Source: Psilocybe azurescens (taxonomy: Eukaryota; Basidiomycota; Agaricomycetes; Agaricales; Agrocybaceae). Taken from it: a stretch of DNA of 36,351 nt. This document shows, piece by piece, positions 14,184-25,953 of the stretch (position 1 is its first letter; every line of letters starts with the position of its first letter). The DNA is taken from the NCBI GenBank assembly GCA_023853785.1, contig JAJIRX010000197.1:1-36351 (forward strand), written 5' to 3'. Position numbers and translations under genes: made by a program. Under the pieces are notes generated by a model, which had not been told where the DNA came from, did not search any database, and was given only the letters and a program-made list of their open reading frames with translations.

Positions 14184-16048
14184 TATGCTGATTCAAATGC
14201 GTCTAGATACTTTGCGAAAATGTGGGAACCGGATATCATGTTTTGCAACAGAGGCGTTCTTCGCGTCATATCTCTATTTCGTACCCTCCGATCACGACGT
14301 CGACCGGTACATAGCGAAAATTCTCGACCTTGGTACCAAAGATCAGGCAAACCAACCTCAATTGACGCGTCCTGCAGCAACGGTCGCCGACAATTATCGA
14401 TTACTGCGTAAATTCATCAAGAGAGACGATAAAACCCAAACATTCAACGGGTTGGAAAAGGTTGCAGAGTCCATCAGAAAATGCGCCTCTATCGATGGGA
14501 GACTACGCAACAAATACGACTATCGAAATCCCATCGCCGACTTCGAGGGGGGAGATGTTTGATGAGGGGGCCTTAACGTCGTCAGGATTAGTGCGTGCCT
14601 TATAGCTGACGGAGTCAAGCCGACTACAGCAGAAATAGTCGTCCCTGCCTTGGAGCTCAAATGAGCAACTTCAACCCATAAAGATGCATCACGACTCGCT
14701 CGTTGCAAGTGGAAATTATAAGGACTTCTTCCGTAGGTTTGAAACGACACCGTTGGAAGGTCGACTAAACCCCTCGCTCCAGGTTGCAAAAACCGAAAAC
14801 ATCTTAGCAAATCTATGACAATTTTCTGGCGCCTCTCGATACTCAGATTGGTCATCATACCCTTCCAAGGAGACTACATCGCTCTGTGTTCCCATAAATA
14901 TGCGAAGTTGTAGCAGACCCTGAAACACTGGGAGAAGCGATGAAAATACTCCGGGAGACCCTCATTCGTAAGTCTTCGTATGTCCAGACGCGCGTTCAAT
15001 ATATTTATTTATACTTTACCCTCACTTGTGTTTCTTTAGCGCTGCAAATTTTGCTTTACGCAAGATGAGTCCACAGAACTATCAGTTGCTATAATATACT
15101 GGCTTATAAGGTTGATATGTACGACATGGGGGAGCCCTGGAGGATCAAAATGACCGACCTCGAATATGCTCAGAAGTACTCACTTCCTGACGACTATGAT
15201 GAACTGTCCCAATTCCAACAGGTACGTTTTTCATATATACGGTCAATTCTTGATCTCACGTACATCAGGGTCACACATATTTCATGGCGCATGAAAGGAA
15301 CCAGCTTCTATAGACTCGATAAAGGAGAAACGATAGCCACATCAACTTTGGAGAAAGCAGAATATCTGCCCTGCGATACGTGTCAGTCTCTAGTTATCGA
15401 CTTAGAATCCCCGTTCTTTGGACCGTCACCTGTTGTATTGATTGGCAAACCTCCCACGAGAACACCTATAATATCTTCCAAAGCACGCTGGAACCATCTA
15501 TGGCAAGAAGCATGTGCTTTGAACGGGCAGATGACTGACCACTCAATGGGGTTCTAAAGCCATCCGTTCAACTCTTTGCTTCACCTATAAATGTGATGCG
15601 GGATTATATGGCATGGGAATACGCACACCGTGCTAGGACAGGCCGCCTCATCCATCCAGGATCGAACGCCAAGATTCAAAACGACTTCGAATTGATATTC
15701 GGATTTTTGGAGAAGAACAAGTCACAACTTGAATGGTCTAGAGTGACTTTGCTTGGGTGCCACAGTATCTATCCTAGCGATTCTCTTGAGGACTCGATCA
15801 TCGAGACGAGTATTGAAAAGAGGGGCGCTTTTCTACCAATCCTTAAGAACTCAAAACGGGGCTAAATGGAAGAGGACTTTGATGACGACCCCGAGGACGA
15901 GGATTACAATGATCACGGTCACTACCTGACGACCCTGATGAATCCGAAGACTCTTCTGGAGTAATAGAGCGTCGCAGCGTCGATGAAAGTGCAACTTCTG
16001 CTGGCGAGATCATGCCAAACGGTGCTATCTTGATCGACATCCAATAGA
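14184..16048 (+). pseudogene. Long unknown protein gene, repeatedly frame-disrupted
   Basis: Not recognised. Coding-like segments follow one another in the same direction but in changing frames: MLIQMRLDTLRKCGNRISCF at 14184; DNYRLLRKFIKRDDKTQTF; MFDEGALTSSGLVRA..ADGVKPTTAEIVVPALELK; MHHDSLVASGNYKDFFRRF at 14683; YDNFLAPLDTQIGHHTLP; an exon ending DENTPGDPHS with a gtaagt intron into AANFALRKMSPQNYQLL; VDMYDMGEPWRIKMTDLEYA at 15114; then a gtacgt intron and GHTYFMAHERNQL, RLDKGETIATSTLEKAEYLP, WNHLWQEACALNGQMTDHSM, VMRDYMAWEYAHRARTGRL, and an acidic tail PDDPDESEDSSGVIERRS ending IDIQ at 16046-16048. Frame changes sit at GGGGGG 14547-14552, GGGG 15548-15551 and several other points. Either one large gene with sequencing indels or a decaying one. 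Confidence 0.45.
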
Positions 16049-16092
16049 ATAGGCGTTTATTTCAGCCGACTATTGGCGATCTGAACTGAAAG

Positions 16093-17168
16093 GATTATTT
16101 TGAGATATTCCTCGAAGAATTATCGTGATGGAGATCTATCAAATTCTGGGCACCCAACGTCCCGCGGGAGTGTTTCGTCGGAAGGATATTTCTCGAGGCT
16201 CGTTCCCCCAAACATGTGGTTCTCGAGGGTCCAGCGTCTTTTAATATACCTGCGAAGGGCCATTGGATGTCGCAGTGCTGGACTAACTGCTCGTCACTGA
16301 GGGCCTTTGAACTAATGTCGAAAACTAGGGACACAGTAGGCTTGATGATCATCAGTCCTCGCAACTACCTCCCTCTTGACAACATCACCGCACTCCAGCT
16401 ACGAAACAAGCTGATCATGTTGAATGCTCGGAAGTCCTCTACCGCGCTCAAAACCTAGTGAAATGCCTTTTCAGCAATATCACGGGTTCAAATAGTGTCC
16501 TTATCCGCATTCGTTGCAGATCATTGGAAAAGGTGGAGCTGACGGTGAACCTTGACGAGTCCGATACCCTGAATCCAGTAGACCTTCGATCATCGTTCGA
16601 GTCTGTCAGAGCACTGAAACTTCGTCATCTGAAGATGGCAAATAACCACCACTGGAACGATTATCATAACTCCTTTATGGCATTATAAAGCGCTCGAAAT
16701 GTAACCTGGGAGCCCAGGAATTGGATCAGATCAAAATCACAGGACCACAACTGCACGATATACTCTCCTCATTACGATCTCTGCGAATTCGCAGGCTGCA
16801 CGGTAATCTTTCACGTACAGCATCATGTGGAACCTAACCAAATCGCCTGCAAATTCCATCCTTCTCTACCCGCTGCTCGAGATGTTTTCAATAAACAACA
16901 CACTGTGAAAGACCTGCTGGACGGCATGGTCGCAAAGATGCTTGTTGACCGCATGGGCGACGTGAAGATGGTCTGGCTGGGATTCAATCATTCAGCTACC
17001 ATATGCCAAATCATGAATGTGACAAAGCTAAAGACCATAGCTAACAATCGGCGAATTTTGAAGGCGTTAGCCGACGACCCAACAGCGAGTCTGCGAGAAT
17101 GGGACCAAACAGTACGTAAGAGCCTCAGCACGTATTCTTTAGCATCCGCAACCCACCAACCTATATGA
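16093..17168 (+). pseudogene. 5'-truncated paralogue of the leucine-rich protein at 26545-27932
   Basis: Residue blocks align with the downstream gene in order: DYFEIFLEELS..WRSIKFWAP against EYFDVFLDVLPRWKRVTFWAP; KHVVLEGPASFNIPA against EHVTLQGPSFAIF.A; CWTNCSSLRAFELM against CWRSTGSIRTFEMV; and VKDLLDGMVAKMLVDRMGDV against VEDLPDGILSDMLLSRVSDV, then REWDQTVRKSL against EDWNKSVRQKL. The first about 100 residues of the intact copy have no counterpart. A TGA replaces the Arg codon before WRS (TCG TGA TGG), TAG ends the block at 16456-16458, and further frame breaks follow near 16690-16830. A duplicated, decayed copy is the simplest reading. Confidence 0.7.
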
Positions 17169-17855
17169 ATTTGTTGTTATATGCTGTGTACATTTATCTG
17201 ATGGCATGCACTCTCAGCACTTCACTGAGAATCAAGATGATTTGGTGATCTGTGTACTTAGGGTCGAATATAATTGGCATCCCCGGCCATCAATTTAAAT
17301 GGAGTAAAGATGTGATTCATGATTAAATTGGCGCTCGAGGCACGATCTCACTTTGAAAGGCAAGAGTCGACAGAAAGATGGTCGCCAAGTTGGAGTGAGT
17401 GCTATTACCAAGCGGATATGGATTTGAAAGGTTCAACGTGTGCCATAATTCAATTTCTGGTATTGGTATTACATCAGGAAAACCCTCCCTCGTAATTAGA
17501 CAGGAAAGAAAAGTAATTGTCATAAAATATGGGTTATTATTAAGTATTCCAATTATTACATCAATTGTCTTGTTTCGGTTCTATTAGCACCTAATTCTCA
17601 GGTCTCCTCGACATACACCTGTGTTAATTGGATACTAATATCATATAAGTGATGCGGAATACAACTATATTTATTCATATTACATCAGGTTTTAGAGATG
17701 TACGCCTAGTGGTGGACCAGTGATGTGAGAGAAATGAGTATGACTAGTATGTATGGCTTTAAACTACAAAGAAACATCAATTAGTGGTCTGATTCTGGCT
17801 GGATTCTATACTAATAGTCCTCGGAAGATTTCCTGCTCTCCAGCGTTCCCATTGA
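17169..17855. other. Intergenic, A+T-rich, no gene recognised
   Basis: Short open frames only; no splice-bounded coding blocks. Contains the downstream flanks of two converging gene units. Confidence 0.5.
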
Positions 17856-19688
17856 TTAAACTGCCCCCTTTACGTCAAGAACCTTGCATCCTAAGCTCGG
17901 ATTGTCTTCCTCGCGCAAAAAACCGTCCTCTGATATGAATAAAGATGAAATATTTGATTCTGGACTGCGTAAGAGGTCGTCTCCAGACATCCTGAGCCAT
18001 TCAAGTAATGGCTTGGTCGTCCACCGCCGGTCAGTGGAGGCATCTGATTGAAACCATCCAAGGTGTCCTCCACGCTCTGTAAGTCCCAATACTATCACGC
18101 CGTTGCTTCCACATTCAGTTGGAACGTGCTTCACCACAGGATCGTCTGCTGCGTTTAAGGCCAAGAATGGGACCTTGATAGCGTCCAATGATTTGTGAGA
18201 AGATACCCAAATGTAATACGAAGCAGCGTCTTTGAATGGGAATGGTATTCCTGTACCCCCTGCTACTGTGGTAAACGTATTGTCGAATTCATTAAGTGCT
18301 GGATTCCTCAGTCGAAGTGCCGCTTCTGTAACTTTGGCTACTTGGGAGGTGGGATTAGCCAGCAAGATGTCGCTGTGTCGTTTTATGAGAGCTTGCATGT
18401 TTCTTCCCATGCCCTTTGACCAAAGGTGCCTTCCAAGCAAGGCGGCATCAAGCCTAAATCTGTCCATGAGAACTTACTATGTCATGGAAATTCTATAAGA
18501 ACGTACGTGTCTCCATTTAGCTTCATGTCCCAAGGCTACCGATAATAAATGAGACTGTTACAGCTTCGGATAGATAAGGGAAAAGTCACTCACACAAGCA
18601 AGAACACAAGTCGATTGTAGTCGGCTCTTATGGCCTTCCTCGGCCAAGTATCTTGTAAGAACATTTGCCCCGAGAGAGAAACCAAGGCCCAAAAGTGGGG
18701 CATCCGGATACCTATCTACTATGTGCATCAATGCCTGACGCGTGTCGTCCGTAGCACCGGCCGAATAGAAAAGCGGCGATGTAAGAGGAACTCCGGCACC
18801 TGTGAATAGTTGAGAAATTTGTGCCATCCAAATTGCATAAATTACTCACATCCTCGAAAGTTTATAACGACTGCTCTATATCCAAGACCTCCCTCTTCTA
18901 CTGGTTTGCAGGCACGACTCAGTATTTCCCGAATGTAGGGCTCGTGGGAACCTGCATGAAACACAACTATGGGTATTTTCTCTAGGATTTTTGTAATGTG
19001 GACTTACCGCCCGTTAATCCATGTTGTACGACAATAATCGGGGCATCTTTCTGGCTACATGATCCTCCGAGGGTGTAAAGTCCAGTCCACTAAAATCATA
19101 AAGCTTAGTTCGGTCAAGCAGTTGGCGCCGGGACCAGCTCACAGCGTTCCACCATCAGCCAGCCGAAGATATGTCCTAAAGATGAATGAGTACCATGCTG
19201 TCGAAATCCGTGAGTCGTGTCAATACACGTACCGTTTATACCAGACTTGATCCTCGACCGAGAATTTCTTGATTGCGCTGTACAGTGTTTGTAGATGGCC
19301 GCTGACCCCGAACATGAGTGCGAATGTCGTGCACCAGGCAGAAAAGACGCAAGTACTTTGATAGCCACCACAAGGGTCTGTACCCTAAGAACAAACTGGA
19401 GCACCGCGTCTCGAGTAGGGTCTTGAAGGAAATATACTCGACACCGTCCTTACCGTCATCCTTCCTGACGGGAACAAGAGACGGGTTCGGTGGGAAACGA
19501 AAAGTAGCAAATGAGGTCTTAGGGTTGAAGATAGGTTTCATCGCCCAAAGAAGCACCACAAAGCCAGCGAGTATGGCAAGGCCAGCGTAAAAAGGAAAGG
19601 CATAGTATCGACCCTCTGAAGGTACTGTCAATTTAATGCCATATGGGCCGCATAGCCTCAGTTGCCCACCAGGTTGACATGCAAACAA
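17856..19688 (-). CDS. Alpha/beta hydrolase, YheT/EMB8-like (ester hydrolase or acyltransferase)
   Basis: Serine hydrolase related to yeast Eht1/Eeb1/YMR210W-type proteins, which act on medium-chain acyl esters or monoacylglycerol; exact substrate unknown. Seen in order: one N-terminal membrane anchor (FPFYAGLAILAGFVVLLW), SFKTLLETRCSSLF, PLWWLS then NGHLQTLYSAIKKF after an intron, KRTYLRLADGGTL, GLDFTP, APIIVVQHGLTG, GSHEPYIREILSRACKPVEE, GLGYRAVVINFRGC, AGVPLTSPLFYSAGATDD, nucleophile elbow GLGFSLGANVLTRYLAEEG, PWDMKLNGD, LWSKGMGRNMQALIKRH, Asp in ALNAADDPVVKHVP and His in ERGGHLGWF. The Ser-Asp-His triad is complete. At least six introns. A one-base slip lies in the link SEDHV to QKDAP. 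The start is uncertain; 19688 is the furthest in-frame ATG. Ends at TAA 17856-17858. Confidence 0.85.
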
Positions 19689-21049
19689 ACACGATATCCT
19701 AAATATAACTCAATTTCTTAATGGAACCTTGGCTTTGACAGGTTTCAAACGAGGCCTTAAGCACTAGGCTAAGTACTAGTGAGCCTCAAGTTACCTGTGC
19801 TGATATCCGATACCCTTAGATCCCTATCTTTCGGAAATAGTCAACAATCAAGTAAACTTGAGAATCTACTCAACTGAGTCACTGGTTCATCATGATGGCA
19901 GGTAGCTGTTCGTGGCTCAGCTCTCACTGCGTATCTTCTATTTCTCACTGGTGTTACAGCAACAGCAAAGCAACAGTGATTTCCTCGCTGATCGGCCTGC
20001 CCTAAGGTCTGTCAGATGAGTGATGCCTTGCACCTGCATGCACACAGGTTGCACACGCTCGTCGTTATAGCCTATCGTGCATAATCAACCCTTCTGATTC
20101 TCATTTTATCTTGGAGGCCTTCTAAAACGACTTCGAATTCAGCCTACTAACTTCCTGATGTAGTAACGTGCAATAGTGACTACGATCAATATTGATCTGG
20201 TATCTATGCTCTAGCATCATCGTACTTATGTACTGTGTGCACAGCGCTGCGATGTACTATTATTGGAAGATGACATAGTACGCCGGAGGCTAGAGCCGTG
20301 ATTTGCCCTTGATGATCATTTAACGTGGGCCCAATGTGGGCCGTTCCTTTCTAATTCATCGCTGGAGTGACATGATTGATGGAAGAAGCGCACAGAAGCC
20401 TGGCGCTAGTCCAGCCATTCGATCCGATTAGGACATGATGCATCGGCAAAGACTATGTTGCGGGATCACTTGATTAACTATCTCAGTACTTATACCGATG
20501 CAAATCCATGGATTTTCTGCAATGAGCTCATATCTCTCATTACATACAAGAGGCGCACCGTTATATTAAATCATAGCAATTGTCTTTCAAAGACGAAGTA
20601 GAATGAATGTAACGACAGAAGCTCAAAAATAACAAATATTCGATGAAAAAAATGTTGGATATGGAATTTGGCTTAAAGACTGGGAGAATTTAGCATGTCT
20701 CCTTGGTTGAAGTTTCATTGAACGCATTGAACTTAAGCTGCGACGCCATGTGTCTCCTAGGCTTAATGCATGAGTTCAGAACGTCCTAGGTAAGTAATTA
20801 GTAATCAATCAAGAAATGGACGATTGTGTTTTCTACCTTTTGCGACCCAAATGTTAATGTTGCAACACAAGGCACTTATAGAAAAGATCAGGCTTTATAA
20901 ATATAAGCGTGTAGAATACCGTACGTGTAGCTTGGACGAGCTGAGCCTCAGCATTGTTGATCAGAGATTGAGGTAGATATTGAATAAACGACAAGCTTGT
21001 TGTTCGTTAAGGAGTCAGTTCTAATTGGCAATAATAACCAAGGAAGTAC
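19689..21049. other. Intergenic, no gene recognised
   Basis: No coding-like block was found on either strand. The minus-strand membrane protein may have a 3' exon in the right part, but none could be placed. Confidence 0.4.
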
Positions 21050-22108
21050 TCACCCTATGCATATTACTGCCCAGCCGCTGAAGAAAGCCATTCGTGTAAA
21101 AATTTCACGGGAAAAGGCTTCCTGGCTTAAGTTCATGGAGTTTCGGGAGACCACCCTAACCCCATGGGTTGTTCGGCGGATTAGACGAAATATCAGCACT
21201 TTGAAGACCGAGCACGGCATAAAGACATTCAGTATTGAACCAAGTTGTACTGCAATAGTGACCATTACCTTCGAGAGTTAGTATAATCGACATGCCAACT
21301 ATTGTTAGCCCGGCAGAAACATGACCTCTGGAACACTTAGACTGAGCATGGCAATGAATAGACGCTAATCAATACTCACGGTGTCGCTGAATTCAGGTGA
21401 CAATACATGCCAGAAGGGTCCCTTTGAATGTTATCTTTCTTGTTCAATCCCAGCTATTGGTCACGTTAGGAGTAGGAAGCTAGTATCTCTGGTAGATCTT
21501 ACGAAGATAACTTCCAACACAATGCCGACCAATACTGAGCCCGAAATGATGTGCAACTATGAATGTATTAGCCTAAGATTGCATTCTAAGAGCAATGATT
21601 TCGTACAGATACAAGAAAGGCTGGATGGCCACTTAGACGCCTTAAATTCACTGATGCAAGTGAGCAATATGCCTTTGAGGCGATTAGTGGGATCGATTCA
21701 ATCTCTAAGAACCGACAAGTTTACCTGGATCATATATGCGGCGTTGACAATTGCGCTACTGAAAAATAAAGTTAAACGCTGGCAACTGATATAAAGAGAG
21801 ACCTACTATGCCGGAGATGAATATATAAGCGTGGCTTGAAATAAGCAATAATAAGCATTGGGTGGAGGTCCAGTTTGTTGTCCCAATAGCAGAATGTTTG
21901 CAAATGCTATAAGGGCCCAGGCTGAGACGCCCAAATACCATAGTAAAGATCTATGAGTCGCTACCGAGAAATAGGCTGTTAATATGACAACAGTCAGCGT
22001 AATGAACCCTGTGATGTATAGCACGTCGTAGGCGATGATGAGGCGTATACTGGGTGCGAAGGAATCAGGATCTTGGGTGGCAAGCCGGGCTGAATAACGA
22101 TTAGTCAT
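21050..22108 (-). CDS. Multi-pass membrane protein, partial model (basidiomycete 7-TM-like)
   Basis: The ATG at 22106-22108 begins MTNRYSARLATQDPDSFAPS, followed by hydrophobic helix 1 (LIIAYDVLYITGFITLTVVI), helix 2 (LLWYLGVSAWALIAFANILL) and the block GPPPNAYYCLFQATLIYSSP, which resembles the third helix start of the large, poorly characterised seven-helix family of Agaricomycetes. After TAG at 21806-21808 the next coding-like block is at 21050-21265 (TIAVQLGSILNVF, VLIFRLIRR, AFSREIFTRMAFFSGWAVI), preceded by a CGAAG acceptor and followed by a gtgagt donor. Middle helices could not be resolved; a real gene would need further exons. The alternative plus-strand frame 21381-21794 overlaps the gap and is less convincing. 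Confidence 0.4.
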
Positions 22109-22762
22109 GGGTGCTATGTGATACTTTCCATAAAGGTCGCACTTAACAGAGAGGTATAAGGTATTGTCTGCATATAGCCAACCTCTGGAAGAGATGTACT
22201 CTTTTGAGAAACGCGAGTCACTAAGGATTGCAAAAAGAGTCGACTCGGCCAGATGCAAGCCAACTACGGTGTAAATTACAGTTTAAAGCAACGAAGGAGG
22301 GAAAATCCGGAACCATTCTCATCTCATTGGTCTTCGATGTTATAACTTACCGCTATATTACCTACCCCACACTTCCCCATCATTCGAAACTGGGCATTGG
22401 CATGACTGCTAGCTCGATCTTTCATGATGGCTGTTCATTCCAATTTTTCTGATATGATATTCGATATCCAAAAAAAATGCAGTTCTTGGGCATCACTTGA
22501 GTGGCGCCTCGCATACACCATGCGGAATGAAATCATTTATCTGTTGGTGTTTTGAGGTATTTTGCAAATATCATTGATGAGTCTATTTTTATCTATACAA
22601 CTGGGATAGAACTCCGCCGGACCTTTCAAAAGCTGGACTTCAGCAAGACTTGAGCGTATTTATTAAAGTATTCCTTGAATGTATCATGGAAGTAGTCTCT
22701 CCTAGAAAGACCACGATATAAGTGAAGTGTGGATGAGTTCACGTTATATGTGGTCTGTTTCT
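22109..22762. other. Intergenic, no gene recognised
   Basis: Contains the presumed promoter of the membrane protein and, at its right edge, the TA dinucleotide flanking the inverted-repeat element. Confidence 0.4.
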
Positions 22763-23381
22763 TATCACGCCCTCCGAACCGTGTCAGAAAAGTTTACATT
22801 GGAAGTACCCGCTCGCGGGTACAACTTCTCGTGAGAAGGAGACGCCATCACGTGTATCCTGATCCCCATCGTTTTCCCTTACACTACGTTTGAAGTCGCA
22901 CAACGACGACTGCGCAACCCTTTCCCATAAGCTCGCTCTTTACCCAATCTATATCCTAGCATCACTTAAAATCCCACCCACCCACCCATCACCGAAACTA
23001 TTCTATTCTCAACACATAATATAGATAACTCAAACACAATCAAGATAGAGTAGAACCTTTAGAAGTGCGAAAAGAGGGGTCACCCTTCAGCACTTCCATC
23101 GGTTTTTCTACGCCCTGGAGACGAGGCGGCACCTCCGCCGCAGAACTCTCCACACCCCTAATGTCTACCATACATTCTTTATATTATCTACTACTTGGCG
23201 CGACGTACCTCCCTCGAGAACATAATCTTCGGACTTTAAAAACCGTGTTTTGGCCTAGTCGTGTCAATATTGGCCATCGTCTCTCTTCTCTTGATGTGAT
23301 CTCCAATGAAATACCATCATTATCTTTCTTGAAACTTCAGATTATGTAAACTATTTCTGGCACGGTTCGGAGGGCGTGATA
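22763..23381. mobile_element. Non-autonomous TIR element (MITE-like), 615 bp, TA flanked
   Basis: The left end (from 22765) reads TCACGCCCTCCGAACCGTG, and the right end (to 23379) is its reverse complement. The inverted repeats continue inward for about 40 bases (CAGAAA..AGTTTACAT) with one substitution and small gaps. TA flanks both ends (22763-22764 and 23380-23381), as expected for Tc1/mariner-type insertion. Just inside the left end are two hairpins: arms GTACCCG/CGGGTAC at 22805-22822 and CTTCTC/GAGAAG at 22825-22838. No transposase is present; one frame at 23065-23349 is open, but it has no family resemblance. Confidence 0.8.
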
Positions 23382-23480
23382 AGAACAGGACTATCATGAC
23401 AGTTATATCAAGCTAGATAGGAGCCATCGGATTAGGTCAAGCGGATGGCTATGCAAAGATGCAAAACTCCCCACTGGCAG

Positions 23481-23592
23481 ATAAGTATGGAAAGCAAGAC
23501 TGGACTGCTCAATATTTGGCTCTGCTGCATGATGGCCGGATTTTGCTAGGTCCCAAATTTGATTTCTAATGTTGATTCCTAAATTATATAAT
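23481..23592 (+). repeat. 112 bp repeat, copy A of an inverted pair
   Basis: Shares with the reverse complement of 25365-25476 long blocks such as GACTGGACTGCTCAATATTT and GCATGATGGCCGGAT, about 85 percent identical by eye, ending in TTATATAAT. The partner lies 1.8 kb away in opposite orientation. Confidence 0.85.
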
Positions 23593-23633
23593 CTACTTCA
23601 CGTTTAGAATGACTCAGTGTACGCATTTTGGGA

Positions 23634-24330
23634 TTTTTTTTTTTTTTTGAATCTTTTATTAATTATCGTGCAACAAGCAGACGAGGTGCTAAGACGCACG
23701 GGTGTAAGTGTACACCTCTACGCTATTGTATCTACTAGTACTAGAGCTCGAAACATCGAGAGCGACGAACTTGTATATCTAAGGGTTCATTTGTACGGTA
23801 TAGCGAGATGTAAAGTAAGGCTCATTATGAGCCGGTGAGATTAACTAGGCACCATTTATTGGCGTCATCGGATGTAAGTTGAGGGGAAGAGTGATATAGA
23901 AAGGAAGGAGCTAAAAACTATGCGGCATATAGAAAGAAAACATGAAAAAAGGCATACTGTAGAGAAGAACGGGAGCACAGAGGAGAATAGGAGAGGTCTC
24001 GTAGTCATCGTTATCTTCGTGTGTGTTTGTGTGATGAGTCGCTGGGTCACAGATCTTCATCAGTCTCGTCGTCTTCGGAGTCGGGGACAGGTTCATTTTC
24101 AAATAATGGTTTGTGCGAGCCTCTGTGTAGCGAGGGCAGTGGCAGAGAATGTGTTCGCGTGTCTCGATTTCGGCGCCGCTGCATGGGCAACTGGTCTCTC
24201 CCTCAAGTTTGAAACGATTTCGGAGCTGTTCACTGTGGCCGTGGTTTGTGCGGCATTGAATCACCCTGCCGAAAAGTAGTTCTCGGGATTTTTGGTATTT
24301 TGAGAATTGAATTTGGACTTTCAAGTTTCA
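23634..24330 (-). mobile_element. 5'-truncated non-LTR retrotransposon (LINE) with poly(A) tail
   Basis: On the minus strand a frame ending near 23911 encodes the C-terminal segment of a fungal LINE reverse transcriptase/RNase H protein: ELLFGRVIQCRTNHGHSEQL, then a Cys-rich zinc-knuckle-like block SCPCSGAEIETREHILCHCP followed by RYTEARTNHYL. Compared with family members, one residue is inserted inside CPCG. About 260 bases of 3' untranslated sequence follow and the element ends in a run of 15 A (plus strand T 23634-23648), the signature of target-primed integration. Everything upstream of about 24330, including the polymerase core, is missing. The exact 5' end and target duplication were not resolved. 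Confidence 0.75.
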
Positions 24331-25364
24331 ACATCTTCCCCATTGTTTTGTCTGACACTGCCTGCTTGTGCTCAATAATGGAAACACAACTCTCTTGTAC
24401 ACATCAAATCGCCCAGAATGTAATCTTTTCTTAAATCCAGTCAATTTTCCATTATTGCTAGTTTTCGTCACCTTTTATTTTGTTCAATGAATGCTCCCGA
24501 CTAGTCTATACAACCAGTTCTGCGCCTCGGACCCATGAAAAGGCAATTCGCTGTGTGGGTGGATTTTCCAGAATATTTGTACTCCTAATGTGCTGTCCCG
24601 CCGCTGTTCAATTCCGCTGATTGTCACACAAATGAGAGGGCCCAATTTATATACTCGGTTCAATTTTTTCGTCATTCATGTCTCACTGTTGTTCACACTC
24701 AAATTTCATTTGTACTCATCAATATACGCTCTTCTAGATTTCAGGGACCAATAAAAACTCTGACTATGAAGCTGACTTCACAACAGAACAAGCTGGAAGC
24801 GTCATCTGTAAACATAAACACTGCAGGAAAGCCTTTCCACCTGGTAGTAATATCACGGTCATTGAGCTGAGAAGGAAGCAAAATTTGAGTGATTCCTCAC
24901 TCTCAGGCACTACGTTTGGCAGGGTATCAGTGAGAGGAATAGGTTGAGTTCTTTAAAGGTACTGATTGGGCATACCTACCCGGTTGCGAAAGTATCGTAC
25001 AAGTGCCCAGAAAATTTGTCAAATCTACAAAAGTTGCGAATAAGCGCAATGTCAATAAGATTAAAACGATGTTACGTACCAAATGCAATTTTATCATGTC
25101 CTTATATCGCAGTTTGAGTTCTAAGAGACAGAATTTTTGAGAAAATTCAATTTCCACTTATAGAGTTCTTGTTGTGGTGGAGCCTTTTCAGCTTTTAACA
25201 ACATCAGTCATAGATTAAGGAAAAACCGTCGTGTTGAATGTACATTAACTGACTCAAAACTACGAATAAGGAACACCGAGTGCCGAGTACAAACTTGAGA
25301 GGTGGAAATTCCGTCGCAGTTTGGCGTCATAGCTAAGGTTGAACGACGTTGAACGACGTTGAGA
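24331..25364. other. Non-coding sequence between the LINE and repeat copy B
   Basis: No gene recognised. At 25338-25361 the 10-bp word GTTGAACGAC is repeated about 2.5 times just outside copy B. Confidence 0.45.
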
Positions 25365-25476
25365 ATTATATAATTCATATATCAATATTAAATATCAAAC
25401 CTGGGACTAGCAATATCCGGCCATCATGCGGCAGAGCCAAATATTGAGCAGTCCAGTCCTGCTTTCCATAGATAAG
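25365..25476 (-). repeat. 112 bp repeat, copy B of an inverted pair
   Basis: Reverse-complement partner of 23481-23592. Homology begins at ATTATATAAT and stops at GATAAG on the far side. The pair brackets the LINE remnant. Confidence 0.85.
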
Positions 25477-25953
25477 CGCCGTAGATGATTCTGCTCTGGG
25501 AATTCGAAAGTGCGGCGATCTGTGCGGGAGCATCAAGAACCCTTTAGCGTGCTATGAGGCACGGCGAGGCTACTTATAAATGCTCCAGAAGTCAGATAAA
25601 GTCACTATGAGACAATCAATCCATGATAATGCACATTACCATCTCAGGGATAAAACGATAGAGAAACCCCCTTTCTCAGGGTTTCTCCGGAGGTTGATAG
25701 TTTGCTTATTGCAAAGCTCCAGTTTCTTGGAAAAACCCTTCCAAAAGTATACCCAAAATGGAACTCGAAGAACTTGTTATCTTTCTATTGACATTGATTG
25801 TTTGTCAATTTGTACTGCGTAGTATCGGAGCTGCGAAAATTTCAACGAAACCTGTCGACTGTGATTGTAAGTGTATACACGAGAATCCAAAACTCCAACT
25901 CCACAAGAGTCAATTATATCCGTATCGGTTGTAATCGGATGATGCCTCGCCGG

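Noticed and set aside
14520..14858. Minus-strand 112-codon open frame
   Set aside because: Overlaps plus-strand coding-like segments of the 14.2-16 kb gene and has no family resemblance.
21381..21794. Plus-strand 137-codon open frame
   Set aside because: Sits between minus-strand membrane-protein blocks, with random composition and no splice context; could not be confirmed.
23920..24279. Plus-strand 119-codon open frame
   Set aside because: Antisense of the LINE reverse-transcriptase C-terminus, whose Cys motif identifies the real strand.
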